A stretch of 64,000 nt of DNA from Paralithodes platypus (taxonomy: Eukaryota; Arthropoda; Malacostraca; Decapoda; Lithodidae). This document shows, piece after piece, positions 53,911 to 64,000 of the stretch (positions are counted from its first letter, which is position 1; the number at the start of each line of letters is the position of its first letter). The position numbers and the translations under genes are program-made. The stretch covers positions 21,278,972-21,342,971 of the forward strand of contig CM064506.1 of the NCBI GenBank assembly GCA_032716605.1, given 5' to 3'. The notes under the pieces were generated by a model. The model was given only the letters and a program-made list of their open reading frames with translations, did no database searches and had not been told where the DNA came from.

Positions 53911-54481
53911 CCGCCCTACAAGAATCAGGCACTGAGGGCCGCGACGGAGCTCAGTTCCACCTCAGACATGACAGTGGGAGTATCTATGTCGCTCCTCTAA
54001 GCTCGCTCCAGTCCAAACTTTTCTTGTGTGTATTGTGATTGGATAATAGCTAGTGTATTCCAAGGAATAGCTATATATTCGTATTTAGATTTTTATGATA
54101 GGGATTTTAGTGTATTTTGGTGCCGAAATCAACGTTTACAATAGCTGAAACAAAGGTGTCCAAATGTGTTTTACGAAATATTGAATATGTGTTATGTACG
54201 TGTATGGTAACTCAGAATATAAATATTTGAGAATCAATATGTAAATACAAATTGAAAACTGAAACTAATTCTAATAAATACAAAACAAATACATATTTAG
54301 GATGTCGAAAAATAAAAGAAATGATACGATAAATCCAAAAGACACTATGTGATATATTATTATTGAAGTTGTGTTTCCAAGGTGAAATTATCACCGGAAA
54401 AAGACCACCCCTTTCCCACTGACGGTAAGTTGATAAAAGTTATAGTTTTACTTAGGATTCCTATACATCGTATCTTACAAT
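53911..54481. other. Unassigned
   Basis: No feature recognised. Confidence 0.35.
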
Positions 54482-54570
54482 ATTATGAGGGTTTTTTTCT
54501 GGACCACCTTCTCCCTCATGCTTAGCCAATTTGTTTTGAGATTATAGACGTTCGGTTTAGTAGTTTGGCG

Positions 54571-54627
<57 letters not shown>

Positions 54628-54685
54628 ATATATATACCGGCATATATATATATATATATATACCGGTATATATGGTTTTAGTTAA
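54482..54685 (+). mobile_element. TTAA-A MITE 5' fragment running into (AT)n
   Basis: TTTTTTTCTGGACCACCTTC, TCATGCTTAGCCAATTTG and GTAGTTTGGCGATTA match the first 90 bp of TTAA-A, then an (AT)n expansion replaces the rest. Confidence 0.75.
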
Positions 54686-54785
54686 TATTAATATTAATAT
54701 TATTATTATTATTATTATTATACACGATCTTGCATTATTGTATTATAGGTATGTGCAATTTACAGTCGCAGCAGGAAACTGATGA

Positions 54786-54806
54786 GATATATATACTGTA
54801 TATATA

Positions 54807-54858
<52 letters not shown>
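54786..54858. repeat. (AT)n microsatellite
   Basis: Long AT alternation with two ACTGT interruptions. Confidence 0.95.
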
Positions 54859-54860
<2 letters not shown>

Positions 54861-55065
54861 CGAGTAGTCGTGTATGTACGGAGTGTATTGAATGATGGAG
54901 TTGACTGATTACCCCTTCACCATGGGAGTTCCTCAGATTGACCCTTTCATCCAACCACAACGTGTTATACGAAGAAATATGCGTTATAATATTAAAAGAG
55001 TTAAGAGGACGTTATTCTATTTTATATTCATATTTTCTTATTATTATATATTTTCTATTAGTTTG

Positions 55066-55381
55066 CTCTATATATCTCTATCAAACTTAAAGAAACACCA
55101 TCCCAAAGACCCCCCTTCGAAATACATTTTTAAATTTTTCGGTAGAAAAATTTCCCTGCTGAAGGCTGATTCGTACCGTACTAAATAAAAGGATCGCTAT
55201 CGCTCGTCAGGAAAAAAATTGACACCTAAATGGCACGAAAGGTCTTAATATTGACAAAGAAATGGGACAAAAGGTCTTAAAATAGCCAAACTAATGGACC
55301 GAACGTCTTAAGATATGAAAACTAATGGGGCTAAACATGAAGGAAGAAGGGGGACCAGAAAAACTGACCATCTCCCCTTAA
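55066..55381 (-). mobile_element. TTAA-A MITE, reversed, left end eroded
   Basis: ATCAAACTTAAAGAAACACC through TCGCTATCGCTCGTCAGGAA and AGGTCTTAATATTGACAAAG to the intact end ACTGACCATCTCCCCTTAA. Confidence 0.82.
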
Positions 55382-55877
55382 ACAAGTATTTAGAATACAC
55401 GAACAATCACTATTAAGCCAAACCAGTTGCTCGAGGTAATTCATTATTAGACATCTTTCCGAAGCCGAATAAAATTGTCGGTTAGTGTAAAAAACATAAT
55501 AATTAAGAAGAAAAACAAAGACAAGAAAAGAAAGCGTCATCACCTGTATGTATGTATTGTATGTTTATACTCAGGCACATACCCCATTGCTGGAGCTGGC
55601 CGACTCGAGACAGAGCCCGAACAGAAACAACATTTAAAGTTCCAATTCTTAGGGTCCGGGACCACTTTCACGTTCCCTTGCCCCTTACTCTGTCTCGTGA
55701 GTAGAATAATTTTACAAGGGGAGGAGGATTCCTAGCCCCCTGCCCCCAGAAGGAAAAGTAGGACAATAACAGAAACACAAGAAACAGCCAAGGTTGGGTA
55801 GAGGATGCCAAACCTCACTCAGGATAGGACCAGCCTTCACCCAAAGGGAAACAATAAATAAAATAAAATAAATATAC
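55382..55877. other. Unassigned
   Basis: Two short frames of 70-86 codons without domains. Nothing recognised. Confidence 0.35.
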
Positions 55878-56008
<131 letters not shown>

Positions 56009-56255
56009 CAGTATAGTAGATACAATAAATACCAAACTCAAACAATAGACTGTATTATACCATGACTAAAACTCAATGGGATTATCGAACTGGTCTGCTA
56101 TGGAACCGTAAAGGATCCGTCTGAACTGTAATATATTATACAAATATACTGTATTAATTAAACTCTTCCACCGTGAGTAATTCCTTTCAAATGTAGTTGA
56201 TGGTTGAATGATCGAGCGGTGAATGATGTCCTGGTGACTGGGGTGTGGGTGCAGG

Positions 56256-56318
<63 letters not shown>
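56256..56318. repeat. (AT)n microsatellite
   Basis: About 30 uninterrupted AT units. Confidence 0.95.
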
Positions 56319-56322
<4 letters not shown>

Positions 56323-56602
56323 TTCATGTACAACTATTGACAAAATAAATGTTCGTGAACTTTCGTAATGTTCTGTATGCAAATAGTGTATTGTAAGGTG
56401 TAAGTGCAATCCTTGGGCTCAAAAATAATCATAACACCTGTAACAAAATAATATAAACTATGAGTCTCAGAAAAAGTTTAAAGTAATCGAGCACCATGTT
56501 TCAGACAATACAATATGTGTTTAGAAAGCTAAAATCCACGAAAATGAGCACGGTGAATACTGATTTGACTGTATGCCTTCATGTCCTCACATTCTGAATC
56601 CA
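56319..56602. other. Unassigned
   Basis: Nothing recognised. Confidence 0.35.
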
Positions 56603-56949
56603 TTAAGGGGGAATGGGCCGTTTTTCTGGCCCCGCTTTCGCCCTCGTGTTTAGCCCGTTGGATTTTTAGATTTTAATACGTTCGGCCCATTAGTTTGGTG
56701 ATTTTAAGTCCTGTCGCCCCATTTCTTTGTCAATATTAAGACTTTTCGTGTTATTTAGGTGTCGATTTTTTTCCTGGCGAGCGATAGCGAGCCTGTAATT
56801 TAAGAGGATCCGCGGAAATTTTTTCAATCGAAAAATGTACAAATTAATCTTGAAGGAGGGTCTTGGGAGGGTGTTTCTGTAAGCTTGATGGAGGTCTAGA
56901 GAGGAAATTTAAAAAAAAAAAAAAATATATATATATAGCCTAATATACC

Positions 56950-57008
<59 letters not shown>

Positions 57009-57066
57009 CAGTATATATATATATATATATATAAATGAGGAAATAAATACGCCCCTCCCCCCTTAA
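56603..57066 (+). mobile_element. TTAA-A MITE with internal (AT)n expansion
   Basis: Begins TTAAGGGGGAATGGGCCGTT and ends CGCCCCTCCCCCCTTAA. The tail is inflated by ~110 bp of AT repeat. Its last TTAA (57063-57066) is shared with the adjoining TTAA-B element. Confidence 0.85.
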
Positions 57067-57278
57067 CCCCTTCTGTACCGGCAACGTCTTTTAACCTTTA
57101 AGGTGGCTACTATTAGACGATTAAATTATGAGGGACCTCCGGCAATTAACAGGCTTCGAACTATTTTACCGGGTACTTGACCATTATTACTACCATAAAT
57201 CCTTCTTAAACTGCACAAAATCGTTTAAATATAGCTAGAATAAAATTAAACAGACGTCGCCGGTACAGAAGGGGTTAA
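57063..57278. mobile_element. TTAA-B MITE, full-length, clear inverted ends
   Basis: Begins TTAACCCCTTCTGTACCGGC and ends GCCGGTACAGAAGGGGTTAA, a perfect 20-bp inverted repeat; 216 bp. Confidence 0.9.
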
Positions 57279-57500
57279 GCCAAAACGAGAGAGACAAAAA
57301 GAGAGAAAAAAGTTCCATGACTGGCCATGTCGAGCCGATGATTTAATGGCGGCAGTGGGTGGTTCTTTGACTATTAAATGTTATGATCCCCCCCCCCCCC
57401 CCATCATAACGGCCCAGTAGTTATCAATGGTGGAGTACCGATAAATGACTCTATTGGGAGCAGCTTAATTATGAATAGGACCAGCTCACCTATAGTCCTG

Positions 57501-57846
57501 TTAAGGGGAGATAGCCCGCTTTTCTGGCCCACCTTCTTCCTCATGCTTAGCCCCATTACTTTTCAAACTTTATGACGTTCGGCCCATTAGTTTGACGATT
57601 TTAATATTTTATGTCCCATTTCATTATCAATTTTAAGACCTTTTTGTGCCATTTAGGTGACGATTTTTTCCTGGCGAGCGATAGCGAGCCTGTAATTTCA
57701 TGAGTATCCGGCCTTCGGCCGGGAATTTTTTTTACCGAAAAATTTAGAAATTTATCTCGACAGGGGTCTAGGGGATGTTTTTCTAAGCTTGATGGAGGTC
57801 TAGCGAGGAAACTAAAAAATAAATAAATACATAAATTACTAGACCA
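57501..57846 (+). mobile_element. TTAA-A MITE
   Basis: Begins TTAAGGGGAGATAGCCCGCT and runs through GGAGGTCTAGCGAGGAAACT to ACTAGACC; the last ~20 bp with TTAA are lost at the duplication boundary. Confidence 0.82.
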
Positions 57847-57871
57847 TGATAACGGCCCAGTAGTTATCAAT

Positions 57872-57934
57872 ACCTACCTACAATCAGGCTACCCCCAAAA
57901 TGGGGATTGGGCCTGAGCATATAGATAGATAGAT
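57872..57934 (+). mobile_element. 63-bp LINE tail insertion
   Basis: CAGGCTACCCCCAAAATGGG, GATTGGGCCTGAGCATATAG and a short GATA tail sit between exact duplications AGTTATCAAT (57862-57871 and 57935-57944). It is an extremely 5'-truncated retroposition event; the same tail occurs at about 60,440. Confidence 0.85.
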
Positions 57935-57994
57935 AGTTATCAATAGTGAAGTACCGATACATGACTCTATTGGAAACACCGGTGAATGACCTCC

Positions 57995-59522
57995 ACTTAT
58001 CAATAGAACCACCCCTCCTTTGCTCCCCCTCCAAAGTCATGGAACGCCTAGTGTTACAACTAATTACACCTGACCTACCCCTAGCTCCAACACAACATGG
58101 CTTTAGGCCACTGCACTCCACAAACACTCTTCTCACAGACCTTACACAAAGAGCTTTCGACGGCATCAACTCAGCTAGACCACCACACAGATCACTATTA
58201 TCCACACTCGACATTAGTAAAGCCTTCGATGCCATCCCCCGCCACAACCTAACAAACAAAATCTACAACACAAACATGCACAACAACACAAACATGCACA
58301 ACAACACAAAAAGGTGGCTGGCCAACTTCCTAGCAGGCAGATGTGCACACGTATCTTTTGCCGGTCAGTCATCTAAAATAAGAAACTTTCCAAACGGAGT
58401 CCCACAAGGATCCGTCCTATCGCCCGCACTCTTCAATCTGTACATGCACGATATAACTACACCCAATACGCCCCAAATAAACATAGCCTCCTATGCAGAT
58501 GACATAACACTCACATGCACACACCATGACCCAAAAAGAGCAACAGATCTCCTTCAACCCTATCTCAACACACTACATGGCTGGTGCACTACAAACAGAC
58601 TTAATCTAGCCCCAGCCAAATCCACCGCAACCCTGCTCACAAGTTGGACAGGAGAACACGAATACATCCCTCAACTCACCATAAACAACACACCCCTAAC
58701 ACATACACACACACCCAAAATCCTAGGAGTAACATATGATACTCATATGACATTCAAACAGCACACCACAAACATTAAAAAGAAACTGACACCCAGACTT
58801 AACGCCCTCAGGTCACTTGCTCACACACAATTTGGACACAACAAAGAAACTACCACCACAGTATATAAACAATACATAAGATCAGTGATAAAATACGCAA
58901 GCCCAGCCTGGGCTTCTAACCTAGCTGAAACACATCATAAGACCTTACAGACTATTCAAAACAAAGCCCTGAAGATCATTACAGGCTGCACAGCTACTGC
59001 ACCCACAGATCACCTACATCAAGAAACCAAAATCCTCAAAGTCAAAGACCATCTGGACATGAGAGGCACTCAATTCCTGGCAGCAGCCTCCACGAACCAA
59101 GACCACCCACTAAACTACATGGCAACAGACCCACAGACACCAAGAAATATAAAAACAACACCCAGCACACGGTATCACACACAATTATTGTCCTCTCTCC
59201 CTCCCTGCCCACCCCGAACCAACTTCCAGAAGCACATCCATACTCATATCTCCACCGATCCATCCACTCACTCACAGACAACACGCAGCTGCATGCACGA
59301 CCTCCCGAAATCCATCCTTCCGAATCCTCCCTTCCTCGCGAGGACAGAGTCCACCTGGCCAGGCTGAGATGCGGACACCATCCAGCTCTCCTGAGCTATC
59401 AGAAGAGACTGGATGACTCCGTTGTCGACGCCTGCCCGGGATGTAACACAGCACCCCATACCATTAAACACATCATAGAAGACTGCATTTCACACAACCA
59501 ATTACGCCAACAACACAATCCA
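57995..59522 (+). pseudogene. LINE family III reverse transcriptase, 5' and 3' truncated
   Basis: One long open frame (57946-59367, 473 codons) covers the RT: CSPSKVMERLVLQLI, TQHGFRPLHSTNTLLTDL, STLDISKAFDAIPRHNL, FPNGVPQGSVLSPALFNLYM and the catalytic NIASYADDITLTC, followed by HMTFKQHTTNIKKKL and the AWASNLAETHHKTLQTIQNK region. The first ~17 codons are non-LINE sequence, so the ATG at 57946 is not the element's start. A direct duplication gives NTNMHN twice. The C-terminal zinc-knuckle part (CPGC..HIIEDC, ~59,430-59,490) is in a different frame, as in the 31-kb copy. It breaks off into a TTAA-B MITE at 59,523 and lacks the (AAC)n tail. The catalytic motif is intact, but the element is incomplete. 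Confidence 0.9.
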
Positions 59523-59782
59523 CTCAGTAATAATGACGTCCTTTTCGTCATATTCTGGACACTACTAGACGAATTTATTCAGCTTAGGAAGGATCTCTGG
59601 TAGCACAGAGGATTGAAGGAGATATTCAGCTTAGGAAGGATCTCCGGTACCGGTAGCACAGAGGATTGAAGGAGATATTCTGTAGCCTTTTAATTGTTGG
59701 AGATCCTTCTTAAGCTGAATAAAGTCATCTAATAGTTGGCAATATATAATGAAAAGGACGTCACCGGTACTGAATGGTTTAA
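59523..59782. mobile_element. TTAA-B MITE with internal duplication
   Basis: The left end is cut at the LINE. ATTCAGCTTAGGAAGGATCT and AGCACAGAGGATTGAAGGAG occur twice (~50-bp duplication). It ends CGTCACCGGTACTGAATGGT then TTAA. Confidence 0.8.
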
Positions 59783-60125
59783 CTTTTGGGCGATTTTTGC
59801 ATGCATTCATTATTTTTCTAGTTTCCTCACTAGACCATCAAATTAAAAAAAAAAAAAAAACATTATTAGATTCCCCTTCTCCATTTTTTCGGTAGAAAAA
59901 TTCCCCGGCCAAAGGTCGGTTCTTCCAACATTACAGGCTCACTATCGTTCGCCAGGGAAAAAATCGACACCTAAATAGCACGAAAGGTCTAAATATTGAC
60001 AAAGAAATGGGGCAAAAGGTCTTAAAATTGACTAACTAATGGGGCAAACATCTTAACATCTGAAAGCTAATGGGGCTAAACATGAGGGAGAAAGGGGTTC
60101 CGAAAAACGACCCATCTCCCCTTAA
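59779..60125 (-). mobile_element. TTAA-A MITE, reversed, joined at shared TTAA
   Basis: Starts at the TTAA ending the previous element and ends CGACCCATCTCCCCTTAA. Internal landmarks are in reverse order. Confidence 0.82.
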
Positions 60126-60218
60126 CAGACAAGGGATAAAATATACGAATACAAAAGCTTACGTGGATAACATGATAAACGTGAATATGGAAGGGACAAT
60201 TATTAGCTGGACCTAAAC

Positions 60219-60536
60219 CCCTTCACCACGATGACGCCTTTTTACAAATTATTCTGGCTAATGTTAGACGATGTTATACAGTTTAAAAAGGACCTTTCTT
60301 ATTCATAAAAAGGACCCATGTTATTCATGGGGTTTATGGAGATCGTATTTACCCATTAGAGTCCTATAGGTATTGAATATAAGCCACCGCACCCCCAAGA
60401 AAAAAGGAAAACAAAAAAATAATAAAATAGAATGAAATAGAAAATGGGGATTGGGCATGAGCATATAGATAGATAGAAATCGTCTAATGGTAACCAGAAT
60501 ACGATTCAAAATTACGTTATCGTGCTGAAGGGGTTA
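60219..60536. mobile_element. TTAA-B MITE, 'CACGATGAC' subtype, with LINE tail insert
   Basis: CCCCTTCACCACGATGACGC inverts to TTACGTTATCGTGCTGAAGGGGTT. A duplicated AAGGACC segment and the insertion at 60,375-60,475 lengthen it. Confidence 0.8.
60375..60475 (+). mobile_element. Short LINE 3' tail insertion
   Basis: Ends AATGGGGATTGGGCATGAGC, ATATAGATAGATAG, the tail seen at 57,900. A-rich 5' part. Target duplication not resolved. Confidence 0.65.
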
Positions 60537-60798
60537 AAGTGATTAAAATGAACATAAAAATATACAATTAAGCGGCAATGCTGAATGTAACTCAACTAGC
60601 AGACCATTTCAACCAGTAGACCTCAACCAGTACCAAATCAAATAGGACCAACCAAATCAGTGCCAATTGGTAGTATTAACCTAACTTAACTTAACCCAAG
60701 CTAACAGTATTGGTTGAGGTGGAACTGGTTGAGAGCTACTGGTTGAAATGGTCTGCTGGTTGAGTTGTCTGGTCACCATATTCTTTATTATTATTAAT
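60537..60798. other. Unassigned, short inverted segments
   Basis: AACTCAACTAGCAGACCATTTC near 60,591 mirrors GAAATGGTCTGCTGGTTGAGTT near 60,744, and further blocks between them (e.g. CAACCAGTA / TACTGGTTG) also mirror, suggesting a ~180-bp fold-back element of unknown family. Confidence 0.55.
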
Positions 60799-60802
60799 AC
60801 AT

Positions 60803-60866
<64 letters not shown>

Positions 60867-60905
60867 TGTATATATACAGTATATACGGTATACAGTATAA
60901 CTACA
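60799..60905. repeat. (AT)n microsatellite
   Basis: AT alternation followed by ACTGTATATATACAGTATA-type palindromic interruptions. Confidence 0.93.
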
Positions 60906-61096
60906 GTATATATTATTCATGTTATTTGTTAGTGCTTACATAAACTTCACATTGTTCGTCTTCATTATTATGTAATCAAAATTAAACATACATATTACTA
61001 CAGTTGATACCAGCATTGGAATTATATGGCATAATTAAATCAGTTCTGAATAAACATGTCATGCGAACATATATTGCAGTGTGACGTATAAATACG

Positions 61097-61123
61097 GGGG
61101 GGGGGGGTCCCCCCCCCCCCCCG
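61097..61123. repeat. G-run next to C-run
   Basis: About ten G, TT-like break, then about fourteen C: a homopurine/homopyrimidine inverted pair that directly precedes a TTAA-A MITE. Confidence 0.9.
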
Positions 61124-61480
61124 CCGGTTTTCTGGACCACTTTCTCCCTCATGTTTAGCCCCATTAGTTAGTCGATTTTAAAACTTTTCGCCCCATTTCG
61201 TCGTCAATATTTAGACCTTTCGTGCTATTTAGGTGTCGATTTTTTCCCTGGCGAACGATAGTGAGCCTGTAATGTTGGACCGAGAAATTTACAAATTAAT
61301 CTAGAATAATCTAATGGATTTTTTGTTTTAATTTGATGGAGGTCTAGGGAGGAAACTAAAAAAATAATGAATACATGCAAAAATTGCCCAAAAACTGAAC
61401 CCTCCCCCATTAAAAAGTGAACCCTCCCCCATTAAAAAGTGAACCCTCCCCCATTAAAAAGTGAACCCTCCCCCATTAAC
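61123..61480 (+). mobile_element. TTAA-A MITE with four tandem copies of its right end
   Basis: Body from CGGTTTTCTGGACCACTTTC to GGAGGTCTAGGGAGGAAACT. The right terminus AAAGTGAACCCTCCCCCATT is repeated at about 61,392, 61,414, 61,436 and 61,457 (~22-bp period) before the final ATTAA. Confidence 0.85.
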
Positions 61481-61929
61481 TTGTTATTTTATTGAAACTT
61501 ACTGGATACTATGTAGCGTTATTTTGGTTATATTATTATATTTTTTTGTTTTGTCAGTAATTTGACTGTTTTGCCAACAGTCTTTACAAATGATAGCATT
61601 GCTACTACAAGAACATCCATGAAAGCACAATTTGATATACCGGTAATTAAAAAAAAACAAAAAAAACAGACTGGAGAAATCTGTGAAATAGGTTTAAAAT
61701 AACAAGTATTATAACAGAAACCCATAGTGTTGGCTGTTGTCCAGTCTTTACTAACAGGAGGATCAATGAGCCAATTAACCCAACCCAGCCCACGATTCAG
61801 ATGTTAAAACTGTGGCAAGGAACTGCATAGTTAATGTCAGTTAATATTGAGACAGGGAATGTGGGGAAATTATTAATAAGACCAAAGGCAGAATATTGGA
61901 GAAGGGTATAATATTAAGGTCAGCTTTGT
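61481..61929. other. Unassigned
   Basis: Nothing recognised. Confidence 0.35.
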
Positions 61930-62240
61930 ATTTAGTTGTTCATTTATTAATTTATTATATTCCTTAGTTTCCTCGCAAGACCTCCATTCACCTTTGCAAA
62001 AAATATCTCAAAGATGCCCTTCGCGATAACAAAAAACAAAAATCGGTAGAAAATTATCCTGGCCGAAGGCCGATTCCCCCTAAATTACAAGCTCAAAATC
62101 CCTCGCCAGGAAAACATCGACACCAAAATGGCACAAGTCTTAAAACTGCCAAACTAATGAAGCGAACGTCTTAAAATATCAAAACTAATGGGGTCAAACA
62201 TAAGGGAGAAGGGTGTCCAGAAAAAAATATCTCCCCTTAG
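61930..62240 (-). mobile_element. TTAA-A MITE, reversed, diverged
   Basis: TTAGTTTCCTCGCAAGACCT, GGCCGAAGGCCGATTCC and ATCGACACCAAAATGGCACA in reverse order, ending ATATCTCCCCTTAG. Confidence 0.78.
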
Positions 62241-62399
62241 TGTGATTTAATATTGGGAGAGAGGACATTTATGGAATTATTGACATACCAGTTGGCGGAA
62301 TATTGGGGTAGTATCTCTTAATTCACCAGCCTTCCCTTGGATTATGTAAAGCTTGTGTAAAGGACTATTAACTGTGGAATAGTCGGATCATTACTATTA

Positions 62400-62602
62400 T
62401 TACTGTTATTTATTTTGTTATTAATAATATTGATATTTTTATTATTGTTATTATTATTGTTGTTATTATTATTTATACTATTATTATTATTTATATATTA
62501 TTATTACTACTACTATTATTATTGTTATTATAATTTTTCTTATTACTATTATTATTATTATTATTATTATATTTACTTTCTTCTTTCTTATTGTTTGTTA
62601 TT
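62400..62602. repeat. (ATT)n-rich array
   Basis: Imperfect TTA/TAT triplets; the Leu/Tyr-rich frame is an artefact. Confidence 0.92.
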
Positions 62603-62714
62603 ATTGATGGCTTAACGGGGAGCGACTTTTCAGGAAGCGAGATCGACCATGGGAGATAATAAATATGAGGCTGATGAAAAAATTAACGAGAAATTATGTG
62701 TGTGGAGGACATGT

Positions 62715-63199
<485 letters not shown>

Positions 63200-63413
63200 T
63201 TAACCCCTTCAGCACGATGACACCTTTTTACCATTGATTCTGACTAAAAGTAGAAGATTATATTAAGTATAAGAAGGACCTATGATATTCAGGGGACTTA
63301 TTGAGAACGTATTTTACCACATTTGAGTGCTAGACGTAGATTAGAAGCTAAAGCAAAACGTCTAATGGTAACCAGCATATGATGGAAATTACGTCGTCGT
63401 GTAGAAGAGGTCA
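63200..63413. mobile_element. TTAA-B MITE, 'CACGATGAC' subtype
   Basis: TTAACCCCTTCAGCACGATG mirrored by ACGTCGTCGTGTAGAAGAGG at the right; the halves carry TAGAAGATTATATTAAG and ACGTCTAATGGTAACCAG. Confidence 0.8.
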
Positions 63414-63414
63414 A

Positions 63415-63632
63415 CTATACTCTGTTTCTTTTCAACTGACGGTAAATTACAAAGTTCCTATCAAGCTTTCTCATTTATTTTGAAGATTTTGTAGTTAAAT
63501 ATGGTGCTAATTATATAAACTTGGTCTTCATATGATGCAGAGCCACAGTAGTTTCATATTTGTCCATCAAGTATCGATAGGTTAGCTGCTAAGGGATTCA
63601 ATTTACCGTCAGTTGTAAATAAACCGAGTATA
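63415..63632. mobile_element. TIR MITE (family G), best copy
   Basis: Begins CTATACTCTGTTTCTTTTCA and ends GTAAATAAACCGAGTATAG. Inner inverted blocks are AACTGACGGTAAATT and AATTTACCGTCAGTT. The TA-rich ends suggest a Tc1/mariner-type target. Confidence 0.75.
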
Positions 63633-63763
63633 GTGTATGGTTGTAAATATACAAGTTTATCCGTGAATACTTATATTTCGGACAACTGTAAATATATATG
63701 ATATCGGTACCGTACCTTAATCCAAGCAATAACAACAATAACTTCAGTAAACACCTTCCACAA

Positions 63764-64000
63764 GCCAACCAATCAACCTTCCACAACCACAGACAACAAA
63801 AACAACAACAACCACAGACAACAAAAACAACAACAACCACAGACAACAAAAACAACAACCAGACAACAAAAACCACATACAACATAAACAACAACCAGAC
63901 GACAAAAACAACAACAACCAGACAACAAAAACAACAACCAGACAAAAACAACAACCAGACGACAAAAACAACAACAACCAGACAACAACCAGACAAAAAC
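63764..64000. repeat. AAC/CAGAC minisatellite to window end
   Basis: Units built from ACAACAAAAACAACAACAAC and CAGAC or CACAGAC words with a 19-27-bp period. The array runs past the window end. Cys/Val-rich minus-strand frames are artefacts. Confidence 0.9.

Larger units (their letters stand above)
57385..57995. repeat. Local duplication flanking a TTAA-A MITE
   Basis: ATAACGGCCCAGTAGTTATC and GGAGTACCGATAAATGACTC at 57,406-57,460 recur at 57,848-57,970. The MITE and a short LINE tail lie between or inside the copies. A C14 run lies near 57,390. Confidence 0.75.

Noticed and set aside
63598..64000. Cys/Val-rich minus-strand frames at the window end
   Set aside because: They are translations of the AAC/CAGAC minisatellite.

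Overview
The window looks like a repeat-dominated, apparently gene-free stretch of an animal nuclear genome, most likely an arthropod and probably a decapod or other malacostracan crustacean. The reasons are: arthropod-type TTAGG telomere-like tracts inside dispersed repeats, very long (GT)n, (GA)n and (AT)n tracts, several tRNA-derived SINEs, truncated APE-type LINEs, a Gypsy/Ty3 element with a tRNA-Ser-like primer site, and dense MITEs. The species assignment is inference. I recognised no host protein-coding gene, rRNA or functional tRNA. All convincing coding sequence belongs to mobile elements.

Layout. 0-4.2 kb: a TTAA-ended MITE pair, microsatellites and a 23-bp minisatellite. 4.2-11.3 kb: three nested elements, a TTAA-B MITE split by a GG-ended transposon (8-bp target duplication AGACAATT), itself split by a nearly intact 5.9-kb Gypsy retrotransposon on the minus strand (5-bp duplication GTAAC; LTRs differ at one base; gag-pol open except for one in-frame TAG). 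11.4-14 kb: a GC-rich unassigned block and more nested GG-ended elements. 14-24 kb: decayed LINEs (families I and II), SINEs and a long LINE-capped palindrome. 24.8-27.4 kb: a degenerate TGATGATGG-type array with higher-order units. 27.4-36.9 kb: LINE and SINE remnants and TTAA-B MITEs. 37-43.5 kb: a degenerate DNA transposon with 166-bp inverted repeats, whose broken protein has an XPG/FEN-like nuclease signature and a C-terminal cysteine cluster (Academ-like). 45-50.5 kb: a chain of GG-ended elements, one of which carries a 58-bp satellite of about 48 units and has split a TTAA-A MITE. 50.5-64 kb: a dense field of TTAA-A and TTAA-B MITEs, AT microsatellites and a family III LINE.

Names used here. 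'TTAA-A' is a ~370-bp MITE starting TTAAGGGGA and ending in its inverse. 'TTAA-B' is a ~215-bp fold-back MITE starting TTAACCCYTT. 'GG8' is a set of non-autonomous elements starting GG, ending CC and flanked by 8-bp duplications. LINE families I to IV and SINE families are local labels.

How the parts fit. Nesting gives relative dates: TTAA MITEs are hosts, GG8 elements cut into them, and the Gypsy element and LINE copies are later. No transposase able to move the MITEs or GG8 elements is present, so they depend on sources elsewhere. The most unusual items are the GG8 family with interchangeable interiors (including satellite DNA), the Academ-like element, and the shared-TTAA junctions between MITEs.
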